From NCBI GenBank assembly GCA_027493525.1, contig JAOSKN010000002.1:62001-126000 (forward strand): a stretch of 64,000 bases of DNA, read 5' to 3'. The stretch's first letter is position 1. Each line of letters opens with the position of its first letter. Below, piece after piece: positions 55,188 to 63,078 of the stretch. Source of the DNA: Planctomycetota bacterium. GTDB taxonomy: Bacteria > Planctomycetota > SZUA-567 > H5-PLA8. The translations under genes and the position numbers were made by a program. The notes under the pieces were generated by a model, which worked only from the letters and a program-made list of their open reading frames with translations, made no database searches and was not told the DNA's origin.

Positions 55188-55373
55188 TAGCAATAAATGA
55201 TAGGAATAAAAAAACCTTAGGTAAATCACGCTTCCTACAATTACTCCGCTAAAGAATCCCATTCCGCAGAGTACTTTGTGAAGAGCAACCGACATAGCCC
55301 TAGTCTCCAAACCCAGGCAGGGGTGTCTTGGGAAGATCGAAACTGGTATCAATTATCGGTATTTCCGCGCCTA

Positions 55374-56153
55374 CGCGGGTGGCCCCCATAACCCCGTTAT
55401 GGGGGCGGCGAAGCCGATGGCAACCTCATGAAGAACGCGACACGCCCTCTTTAAGCCTGCGCTCGTTTCGCGCTCCGGTCCCACGGCAAGGACCCTTCGA
55501 TCCCGCACATGCGGACGGGCGGGCGAATGCCTTGCAGCCAGTAGCGGGCGCTGCTCCAGGCCCAGGCGCACGGATCCTCCGCCAGGCCTTGGCGCACGGG
55601 ATTGTGGTGCATGTACTCCAGCTTTTGTATCGCCTTTTTCATGCTGTACACGTTGAAGGGATAATAGCGTTTGTTCCAGCAGTGCACGCGGCCCGCGTCG
55701 TCGCGGACCCTTGCGCCAAAGGGCGCGGCGCCGTCACCCAGACGGAGGAAGGCGTGAATGTGCCGGCTCGATTCGCGTTTCCAAAGCTGCATGAACGGAC
55801 TCAGGCGTCCGGGTTCCGCGGGGCGCAGCAACGCATGGACGTGGTCGGGCATCACGACGTAACCCGCAACTCCGACCCGTTCCTGCCAGCCCCAGCGGTC
55901 GAGGTGCGCCAGGACGATCTGCTTGCAGCGGTCGCGGCTCAGGAATTGAAACTTTCGATAGCAGGAAAAGGTGACGAACTGAAGATGGCCTTCGAGATCG
56001 AAGATCGTGCGTGGTGGTCGAGCGGAGGCCATGCCGAAAATTTAAGGCGCGCTTTACCTGGAGACAACCCGGCTTTTCAAGGCCGAGTCTGTTTTCCATG
56101 AAGTTGCCATCGCCTTCGGCGCCCCCATAACGGCGTTATGGGGGCCACCCGCG
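55374..56153 (-). mobile_element. REP/RAYT element, copy 2 (780 bp)
   Basis: Same structure as 52597-53375: inverted CGCGGGTGGCC/GGCCACCCGCG ends with REP hairpins and a transposase gene between. The unit ends exactly where a 197-bp direct repeat begins (56154). The two units lie in the same orientation and were only about 620 bp apart before the IS256 insertion. Confidence 0.8.
55451..56032 (-). CDS. REP-associated tyrosine transposase (RayT)
   Basis: This 193-residue HUH transposase has 'IFDLEGHLQFVTFSCYRKFQFL', the metal-binding MPDHVHALLRP (HVH) and 'AIQKLEYMHHNPVRQGLAEDP', where the Tyr before the HHNPV motif is the expected nucleophile. RayT enzymes cut single-stranded REP DNA and mobilise REP/BIME sequences. 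REP hairpins flank the gene directly. The ATG at 56032 is intact here while the neighbouring copy has CTG at the same place. Confidence 0.9.
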   Translation of the reverse strand: MASARPPRTIFDLEGHLQFVTFSCYRKFQFLSRDRCKQIVLAHLDRWGWQERVGVAGYVVMPDHVHALLRPAEPGRLSPFMQLWKRESSRHIHAFLRLGDGAAPFGARVRDDAGRVHCWNKRYYPFNVYSMKKAIQKLEYMHHNPVRQGLAEDPCAWAWSSARYWLQGIRPPVRMCGIEGSLPWDRSAKRAQA

Positions 56154-56350
56154 CCTTGTGCCTTCCAGGAATTGGTGCCACTGGCTGCGGCTGTAGGCAG
56201 CCAGTGCTTCGCCGTCCGGATCGCGTGGCCCACTCAAGTTACTTCATTCGGGTCTACGTGCGAGTTGAATCCGGGGTGCGCGCCTCGCACTGGCTGCGGA
56301 GTACCGCAGCGCAGTGGCACCAGATCACAAACCAACCTCAGTCAGTGCCA
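56154..56350 (+). repeat. 197-bp direct repeat, copy A (copy B at 56941-57137)
   Basis: Copies A and B have the same length, the same orientation and near-identical sequence, including 'CTGGCTGCGGCTGTAGGCAG' and a later inverted 'CTGGCTGCGGAGTACCGCAG'. The inside therefore has mirrored CTGGCTGCGG elements, MITE-like. They bracket the small exported-protein gene at 56380. Confidence 0.75.
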
Positions 56351-56379
56351 CCAGCCGGGTCGCTTCATATGCACTTGCC

Positions 56380-56793
56380 TCATTCGGGAGTGGCTACTTC
56401 ACCTTCAAATATCTGCATACCACCGTCTTTTAAATAAAAAATGCCAATAACCTTGGTCCTTTTAGATTCTATAGGCCTTACCCAATATATGACATTCTTC
56501 CTCTTGTCCCATTTTGGAACCGACTCCCTATTTTCATAGTCAATAGTCACTAGACTAAATCTTAGTGTATTTTCGTCACCAACAGTGCTGAGCGTTGGCT
56601 TAGTTCCCACAAATTCCTGGACCTTTTCAGGATCAATTTTCTTTTCTACCGCTTCCCTGATTTTAGCCACTAACTCCTTGTCAGAAAGTTTATTGGGTAC
56701 AGGTTTATCATCTTCCGCCCTAAGGACGCTAGCGCTGAACAAACTCATGCCAATCAGCATTGTAAGAGCCATGCTAGTATGTAAGAATTGCAT
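56380..56793 (-). CDS. Small exported protein of unknown function
   Basis: This 137-residue protein has a signal peptide ('HTSMALTMLIGMSLFSASVL', cleavage near RAED) and a mature domain of about 110 residues: 'LSDKELVAKIREAVEKKIDPEKVQEFVG', then strands with 'RFSLVTIDYENRESVPKWDK' and 'VIGIFYLKDGGMQIFEG'. ATG 56793 has GGAGG upstream; the open frame to 56898 lacks one. DNA is low in GC. It lies between the two 197-bp repeats, like cargo. Confidence 0.55.
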   Translation of the reverse strand: MQFLHTSMALTMLIGMSLFSASVLRAEDDKPVPNKLSDKELVAKIREAVEKKIDPEKVQEFVGTKPTLSTVGDENTLRFSLVTIDYENRESVPKWDKRKNVIYWVRPIESKRTKVIGIFYLKDGGMQIFEGEVATPE

Positions 56794-56940
56794 CTTGATC
56801 CTCCAGTTTATTCCATCTTTCTGTGGCGTCCTTGAACTGCTGGGAGCCGCCGCAACTAGCACTTGGCCGATTGAGTATTGCTTTTCCTTGTGCATCAATA
56901 AAAAATCCCCTGGCTGGTAGCACTGTCACTCTTCGCCTCG

Positions 56941-57137
56941 CCTTGTGCCTTTCAGGAACTGGCGCAACTGGCTGCGGCTGTAGGCAGCCAGTGCTTCGCC
57001 GTCCGGATCGCGTGGCCCACTCAAGTTACTTCATTCGGGTCTACGTGCGAGTTGAATCCGGGGTGTGCGCCTCGCACTGGCTGCGGAGTACCGCAGCGCA
57101 GTGGCGCCAGATCTCAAACCAACCTCAGTCAGTGCTA
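56941..57137 (+). repeat. 197-bp direct repeat, copy B
   Basis: Second copy of the repeat at 56154-56350, same orientation and length, differing at a small number of bases. Together they enclose about 590 bp holding one exported-protein gene. Confidence 0.75.
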
Positions 57138-57624
57138 CCAGCCGCCGCCGTCCCGGCGGCCTTCGTCCGCGCCGCGAACGTCCCGCCGGGACGCCGTGAA
57201 AATAGCCCAGCCCTTCAGGGCTGGGAGGTCAAGGCAGCGCCTGCGATCAAGTCCCGAAGGGACGGCTGAGGGGTACGCGTGTGCTTCAGTCGTCCCTGCG
57301 GGACTGGGTTCGTAGTGCGGCGTTCATGGTCCCAGCCTTGAAAGGCTGGGCTATTTTCGTCGCGTCCCTGGGGGACGCGGCGGCGGGCGAAACGGGAAGA
57401 ACTGGAAGACGCGCGGGCGGGACGCCCACGCGGGCCGGCGGGGACGCCGGCGCTACGGCGGCTGCGCCGACCCGAGGCACGCGGGCGGGCGGGATGCTCG
57501 CGATCCCGCCGGCAGGATGCCGGCGCTCCGAGCCCGGCGTCCGGATACCGGTCCCCGGCCCCCGTTTCCGGAACTCGGAACTCTCCCTCCCCCATCTAGA
57601 CCTCCGACCACTTTAGGGTAATGT

Positions 57625-57642
57625 TTGCTCCACGTGGAGCAA
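57625..57642. promoter_or_regulatory. parS-like palindrome 1
   Basis: TTGCTCCACGTGGAGCAA is a perfect 18-bp palindrome centred on CACGTG. The central 16-mer differs from the parS variant TGTTCCACGTGGAACA at two symmetric positions. ParB/Spo0J binds such sites near the chromosome origin. Function is inferred from the motif. Confidence 0.4.
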
Positions 57643-57781
57643 TTTTTCGGTATGTTAATTTCGAGTTCTGAGGGCCGAGCCGGACCGCCATCCCTACTCT
57701 AGCGCACAGCGTGCAACATTTTACAGGTTCCAGAACCGGTCTCCTCCAAAAACCGGAATCCGCTCCCTTCATTTTAGGGTT

Positions 57782-57807
57782 CCAATTGCTCCACGTGGAG
57801 CAATTGG
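57782..57807. promoter_or_regulatory. parS-like palindrome 2
   Basis: A perfect 26-bp palindrome around CACGTG, with the same 16-mer TGCTCCACGTGGAGCA as the site at 57625 and extended arms CCAATT/AATTGG. The two sites lie 161 bp apart, both preceded by TTTAGGGT, consistent with a tandem unit. Confidence 0.4.
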
Positions 57808-58132
57808 CCGTTACGGCAGGTTCGAGGTGCGAGTTCCGAGTTCCGGAATAATAGCTCGACGCAATCGACGCACAGCGTGCAACATTTTACAGGGCTCTGA
57901 GTGGGCGGGCGAGACGCCCGCGATACAGCCCGCCGGAGGCCGGCGCTACACCCGGAGTCCGGCGCCCGGTTCCCGCCCCCCGCTTCCCGCACCACGGTGC
58001 ATCTTTTTTAAGCCTCTGCGCAGACTTGGAACAGAGCCCGGCCATGGGCGCAAGGCGTTGGTTGGATGGAACTAATAGGCGCGCGGGCGAGACGCCCGCG
58101 CTACGCCGGCGGGAAGCCGGCGCTTTGGGCGG

Positions 58133-59365
58133 TCAGAAGTTGAAGCCGCGGTCGGGTTTCTTCTGGGCGGGCGGGGGCATGCCGCCGGCTTTGGGGGCCG
58201 ACTGGGTGACGCCGACGCCCTTGGCGCCCGGGAGCCCGCGAGCGGGCACCTGGCGCGGTCCGGCGGGGGCGGCGCTGGAGAGTTCGTCGGCGGCCGCGCC
58301 GCGGCGGATGCCTTTCATCAGGAGCTTCAGGTCTTCGGGCGCGGAGCTGGTGGCGAGGGCTTCCTCTTCGCTGACCAGGCCCTGTTTGTAGAGCTGGTAC
58401 AGGGACTGGTTGAACGTCTGCATGCCGTAGTGCGCGCCTTCGGACATGGCCTTCTCGAGGTCGCGGGTCGCGCCTTCCTCGATGAGCTGCTTGACGTGCG
58501 ACGTGTTGAGCATGATCTCGATGGTCGGGACGCGGCCCTGCCCGTCGGAGCGCTTGAGCAGGCGCTGGCAGAGCACGCCGCGGAGCACGAGGGCGAGCTG
58601 CATGCGGACCTGGTTGGCTTCGGGGCCTTCGAAGGTATCGAGGATGCGGTCGAGGGACTGTTTGGCGTCGTTGGTGTGCAGCGTCGAGAAGACCAGGTGC
58701 CCGGTCTCGGCGGCGGTGATGGCGAAGTGGATGGTCTCGGCGTCGCGCATCTCGCCCATCAGGATCACGTCCGGGTCCTGGCGCAGCGCGGCGCGCAGGG
58801 CGCGGTGCAGTTCGTGGGTGTCGAGGCCCAGTTCGCGCTGGTTGATGGTGGCGAGTTCGTCGGCGTAGACGAACTCGATGGGATCCTCGATGGTGATGAT
58901 GTGATGCTGATAGTTCTGGTTGATGTACTGGATCATCGCGGCCAGGGAGGTGGACTTGCCGCTGCCGGTGGGGCCGGTGACGACGACCAGGCCGTTGGGA
59001 TGGTCGCAGAGCGTCTTCATCACCGGGGGCAGGCCCAGGCCGTCGATGGTGGGGACGTCGAGGGGGATCAAGCGCATCACCGCGCCGATCTGCCCGCGCT
59101 GGACGAAGGCGTTGACGCGGAAGCGCGCGAAGCTGGGGATCTCGTAGCTGAAGTCCGCTTCCAGTTCCTGCTCGAAGATGCGCGAGCGCTCGGGGCCCAT
59201 CAGGCGGAAGAGCAGGTCGCGCATGTCCTCGGCGGAGATCTCCGGGAAGGTCGTCTGGGGCATCAGGTCGCCGTGGACGCGGAAGAGCGGCGGGCGGCCG
59301 GTCTTGAGGTGCAAGTCCGAACCGCCGCGCTGGCCGAGTTCGATAAGCAACTGGTCGAGGTCCAT
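58133..59365 (-). CDS. pilT: Twitching motility ATPase PilT
   Basis: PilT is the hexameric ATPase that retracts type IV pili. This 410-residue protein has the N-terminal PAS-like domain ('GGSDLHLKTGRPPLFRVHGDL'), Walker A GPTGSGKST, the Asp box 'IITIEDPIEF', Walker B 'DPDVILMGEMRDAETI', the His box 'TAAETGHLVFSTLHTNDA' and the PilT-specific 'AIRNLIRE'-like region reading 'HYGMQTFNQSLYQLYKQGLV'. A Pro/Ala-rich tail of about 50 residues is added. ATG 59365 matches the usual start; the open frame to 59434 adds non-conserved sequence. No other pil genes are adjacent. Confidence 0.93.
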   Translation of the reverse strand: MDLDQLLIELGQRGGSDLHLKTGRPPLFRVHGDLMPQTTFPEISAEDMRDLLFRLMGPERSRIFEQELEADFSYEIPSFARFRVNAFVQRGQIGAVMRLIPLDVPTIDGLGLPPVMKTLCDHPNGLVVVTGPTGSGKSTSLAAMIQYINQNYQHHIITIEDPIEFVYADELATINQRELGLDTHELHRALRAALRQDPDVILMGEMRDAETIHFAITAAETGHLVFSTLHTNDAKQSLDRILDTFEGPEANQVRMQLALVLRGVLCQRLLKRSDGQGRVPTIEIMLNTSHVKQLIEEGATRDLEKAMSEGAHYGMQTFNQSLYQLYKQGLVSEEEALATSSAPEDLKLLMKGIRRGAAADELSSAAPAGPRQVPARGLPGAKGVGVTQSAPKAGGMPPPAQKKPDRGFNF

Positions 59366-59498
59366 GGCCCGCGTCTCCCGTGCGCCTAAAAATGGATGGC
59401 ATGCGGCGGGCTTCGCTTGCCCGGCCCGCGTCAACCTGGAGCATAGTCACGTGCCCGGGAGAAGCAAGCCACAAGGTGCAAATCGCGCCCCTGCCGCT

Positions 59499-61192
59499 TC
59501 AGACCGTCACGGTCGTCCCATCCAACTTGGTGAGCGTGAAGCCGTTGAAAGGTTCGTTGTAACACCCGCGCACGTCGCGGAGCAGGCTGAGGGCCACCTG
59601 TTCGCCGAGCTTCATGCTCTCGACGGCATCGGAGCGCCAGTGGATGCCGGCCCAGTTGCGCCCCATGGCGACGTTGAAGCCCAGCTTGTTCAATTCCCCG
59701 CCCACGGTGAGCGGCGCGCCGGCCCAGGCCTGGAGGCTGCTGCCGTCGGCGCTGGGCTGCACGGGGCCGGGGATGACGGCGCTCTCGTCGAAGAAGGCCT
59801 TGAGGATCGTGATCCCGGCGCCGGCGACGGTCGCATGCCCGGCGGGATAGGCCGGATGGGCGGGCGAGCCTTCCGGGTAGGCCTGCGGGAGGAGCCAGGT
59901 TCCGCCGTTGAGCGTCTCGATCGGCGGGAGGACGCTTGACCCGAGCACGTCGGCGTGGAGCGGGTAGCTGGCGAGCGAACTCAGGTGCATGTGCACGGCC
60001 CCGGCGACGGCCTCGGGGCGCGCGCGCCGGTGGACGAGCCACTTCTGATACCAGGCGGCGGTGAGCGCGAGGGCCGCGACGTGAGCCACCAGGTCGAGGA
60101 GATGCACTTCGCCAAAGGTAACGAAGCCGGCCGAGCGCGCGGCGGCGGCGTACGGATCGGCCGGATCGTGCGCGTAGCCGTTGCGCTGGAGGATCAGGGC
60201 CGCGTTCAGGTAGGGCTGGAAGAGCGCGTCGCGGTGGACGTATTCGTTCAGCACCGCGCCGTTGAAGACGTACGCGGGGCTGGCCTCGTAGGCGACCGGC
60301 CCCGCCGGCGGGTCGCCGTTCTGGATCGCGAGCCACTCGGGGACGCCCTGCATGTAATGCACGCCCGCCGCGGGAACCTTGTACTGCTGCACGATCGTGC
60401 TGGCTCCGTAGGGGACGTCCTGGAGCAGGAACTGGCTGACGTAGGGCCCGGCGAGGTCGCCCGGGGTGGGCCCGCGGAAGATGGAGTTGGGCGTGACCGC
60501 GCCGGGGCCGCTCTCGATGGGGCCGCGGAAGTCGCTGAGCGCGTTGAGATCGGCGCAGGCGGCGGCGACCTGCATGTCGGAGCCGTAATCGGCGAAGGGG
60601 ACGTCGCGGAGCAGGGCCTGCCAGTACAACTCGACCAGTTCGCCGGCGGTTTCGGCGGAGGCGAAAGCGGGCGCGGCGGGCATGGCGAGGGCGCGCCCGT
60701 CGGCGCCGGCGAGCGCGAAGGCGTAGGCGGCCTGGGGGTTGACCAGGGGAACCTGGAGCGCCGGGACGGCCGCGCCGGTTGGGAGGGCCTCGAAGTCGGC
60801 CAGCTCCGTGCTGCGCAGGGCGGCCAGGTAAGCTTCGTAGGCGGCGGGATCGACCTCGCCCAGGGCGTCGTGAGGGAGGGTCTTGGTGAAGCTGCCGACG
60901 CGAGTGGGGTAGAGATCCTCGTCGGCGTTGGTCGGATGCGCGGGGGGCGGACGAGGAACTCCTGGCGCGCGGCGCGGACGCGATTGCGCAGGGCGAGGGC
61001 GCGGCGGCGGCGCTGGCTCTTGGGGACGATCTCGGCGGCCTCGGCGCCGGGACTCCAGCCGGCCAGTCCGGAGCCGAGCAGGCCCGCGGCGCCGGCCATG
61101 CCCGTCAGGAAGCCGCGGCGCGTCAGCGGGCCGCGCGAAGCAGGCGACTTGGGTTTGGAAGCCTTGGGCCGGGAATCTTTGCGCGCGGACAT
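59499..61192 (-). pseudogene. Vanadium-dependent haloperoxidase, Tat-exported, frameshifted
   Basis: The start (61192) encodes a Tat signal, 'RRGFLTGMAGAAGLLG', and 'ALALRNRVRAARQEFLVRPP'. The frame breaks at a run of six G's on the plus strand (60942-60947) and resumes one frame over as 'AHPTNADEDLYPTRVGSFTKTL', continuing to 59499. The C-terminal domain has the vanadate/PAP2 signatures 'HPAYPAGHATVAGAG' and 'GRNWAGIHWRSDAVE', with the phosphate-binding histidines. One more G would restore a roughly 565-residue enzyme that oxidises halides with H2O2 in the periplasm. The longest single frame with a start covers 59499-60683. Real mutation or homopolymer error cannot be told apart here. Confidence 0.85.
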
Positions 61193-61358
61193 GCCGATAG
61201 CCTCCGCCGTGGGTAACCTCGAGCCGGTTTAAGAGTCTCTTATCTTAACCTCCGACCGACGTTTAGCACGTTCGTGTTCGGGTGGGTTTTTTCCGGAATT
61301 CGTGCAGGGATCCGGCGCGGGCGCGGACAGAAAGGTGAAATCCGGAGGCGTGCAGGCG

Positions 61359-62999
61359 ATGTGGGAAGAAGTTACCGACGGCGAGTTGCTGGCGCGTTTC
61401 GCCACGAACCGCGACGGCGCGCCATTCGAGGAGTTGGCGCGGCGGCACGGCGCGCTGGTCTACAACGTCTGCCGGCGCATCCTGGGGACGCACGAGGCCG
61501 CGGAAGATGCCAGCCAAGCGGTCTTTCTGACCCTCGCGCGGAAGGCCTCGAGCCTGGGCGGGCTGCGCTCGGCGGCGGCCTGGCTGCACCGGGTCGCGTG
61601 GCATATCGCGCTGCGGCTGCGGGAGTCCGAGCGCCGCCGGGGCGCGCGCGAAAAGGAGGCCGCCCGCATGCACGCCCCAGAGTCCGGCGAGGCCCCGGAA
61701 GCCCGCGAGGAGGCGCGCGCGCTGCGCGGGATCCTGGACCAGGAACTGGCGGCGCTGCCCGAGGCGTACCGCCTGCCGCTGCTGCTGCATCACCTGGAAG
61801 GGCTGGGCGAAGCCGAGACCGCGCGGCGGCTGGGCCTGAACGCGGGGACGCTCTCCTCGCGGCTCGCGCGGGGGCGGGAACGGTTGCGCGAACGGCTGGC
61901 GAGCCGCGGGGTGGTGCTCTCGGCGGGCGCGCTGGTTCCGCTGCTGGCCCGCGAAGCGCAGGCGCACGCGCTGCCGGAGGGTTTTGCCGCCCTGAGCGCC
62001 AAGGCGGCGGTCTGGGCGGCGACCGGCGAACTGCTGGCCGGATCGAGCGTGCCCGTTTCCGCGCGCGCCGTCGAATTGACCCAAGGAGCCTTGCACGCCA
62101 TGAGCTTCGTCACGCTGAAACTCGCCGCGTTGGTGCTGCTGGCCGTGACGCTGGCCGCCTCGGCGGGCGGCTGGTACGCCTTCCGCGCCGGCGCCGCGGA
62201 GGAGCCCGCGCCGCGGCGCGGCGATCCGGAGCCCGCGCCTGCGCCTCCGCCAGCCGCGCCGCAGCGCTTCGAGGAAACCCGCGCGGCGCCGGCCGGGGCC
62301 GTCCTGCGCGTGAAGGGGCTCCACGCCGAAGGCATGGGGGGGCGCTCGTGGTGGAGCGTGGAGGTCCTCGAAAGCTACAAGAACGTCACGGGAAAGGAGC
62401 CCGGCAAGCAGCTCACGATCACCGGGAAGCTGCCGTGGCTCACCGAAGGGCTCGTGGCCACCGTCTACCTCCGCGTGGCCGGGGCCGGCGAGTTCGGCGC
62501 CGACGAAGGGCACTGGACCTACGCCGACGCGGAGGGCTGGAGCCACCTCGAGTTCCCGCCGCCGCCCGCGCAGCCCTCGAAGCGGCACGGCCTGGAAGTG
62601 ACGCTCAAGCCCGCGCAAGCGGTCTTCGCGCCCGGCGCGCCGCTGCGCTTCGAAGTGGGCTTCAAGAACGCTTCCGAAGGCGAGATCCGCGTCCACGGGG
62701 ACGGGAACGTCCTGGCCGCCGAGGACGAGCGCGCGCAGGTCGTGGACCTGCGGAGCGGCGCCGCGGCCGGCTTTGCGCTGGCCGCGCCCGCCAAGCCTTC
62801 GCAGGCGGAGCACGCCCTCGCGCCCGGCGCGGCGTGGTCGCGGACGATCGAGCTGGATGCGAAAAGCGGCAGCGGGCCGCTCCAGCCCGGTCGCTACTGG
62901 CTGGCGGCGGAGGTAGGCCAGCGCGTCATGAAGCTCGCGCCGGAGCAGCAGCGGCAGACCCTGGCGGTCTTCGCGGCGTTTGAAGTGGGCGAGCGCTGA
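61359..62999 (+). CDS. ECF sigma factor fused to a transmembrane and extracytoplasmic domain
   Basis: Residues 1-170 form an ECF sigma factor: region 2 'FEELARRHGALVYNVCRRILGTHEAAEDASQAVFLTLARKAS', then region 4 'LDQELAALPEAYRLPLLLHHLEGLGEAETARRLGLNAGTLSSRLARGRERLR' (each partly quoted). After a linker a single membrane helix, 'LKLAALVLLAVTLAASAGGW' (about 251-270), leads to a Pro-rich spacer and a 240-residue exported beta-rich domain. This architecture is found in Planctomycetota and probably acts as a membrane-tethered one-component switch that needs release to transcribe. GGAGG lies upstream of ATG 61359. No anti-sigma factor is adjacent. Confidence 0.85.
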   Translation: MWEEVTDGELLARFATNRDGAPFEELARRHGALVYNVCRRILGTHEAAEDASQAVFLTLARKASSLGGLRSAAAWLHRVAWHIALRLRESERRRGAREKEAARMHAPESGEAPEAREEARALRGILDQELAALPEAYRLPLLLHHLEGLGEAETARRLGLNAGTLSSRLARGRERLRERLASRGVVLSAGALVPLLAREAQAHALPEGFAALSAKAAVWAATGELLAGSSVPVSARAVELTQGALHAMSFVTLKLAALVLLAVTLAASAGGWYAFRAGAAEEPAPRRGDPEPAPAPPPAAPQRFEETRAAPAGAVLRVKGLHAEGMGGRSWWSVEVLESYKNVTGKEPGKQLTITGKLPWLTEGLVATVYLRVAGAGEFGADEGHWTYADAEGWSHLEFPPPPAQPSKRHGLEVTLKPAQAVFAPGAPLRFEVGFKNASEGEIRVHGDGNVLAAEDERAQVVDLRSGAAAGFALAAPAKPSQAEHALAPGAAWSRTIELDAKSGSGPLQPGRYWLAAEVGQRVMKLAPEQQRQTLAVFAAFEVGER

Positions 63000-63078
63000 A
63001 CGGCGAGAACCGAGTGCGGGCATTCTGGATCCGCACGGCGCGGGGCATTCGCCTCGATGCCGGTATGGTTAGCGACTT

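Larger units (their letters stand above)
53554..55295 (-). pseudogene. Small membrane zinc-ribbon protein gene split by IS256 insertion
   Basis: Removing the insertion (53806-55187) and one target duplication joins 55295-55188 to 53796-53554 in frame. The result is 116 residues: 'VALHKVLCGMGFFSGVIVGS' (first membrane segment), 'YHLLLPILSLGVGFFLVIFM' spanning the junction (second segment), then paired cysteines CKVC...CRNC of a zinc ribbon and a Pro-rich tail. The frame matches exactly across the junction, which proves the gene was intact before insertion. Function unknown. Confidence 0.8.
57138..58132. other. Long non-coding region with dispersed repeats
   Basis: About 1 kb without a credible gene. 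It holds an inverted copy of the repeat described at 50960 (57457-57481), palindromes such as CAGCCC...GGGCTG, two parS-like 16-mers, and two copies of a 25-bp sequence beginning CGCACAGCGTGCAACATTTT (57703-57727, 57869-57893). The paired features suggest a 160-166-bp tandem duplication. Confidence 0.5.

Noticed and set aside
61263-63023. 586-residue minus-strand and 569-residue plus-strand frames over the sigma factor gene
   Set aside because: Both are out-of-frame shadows; only the 546-residue frame has sigma regions 2 and 4.
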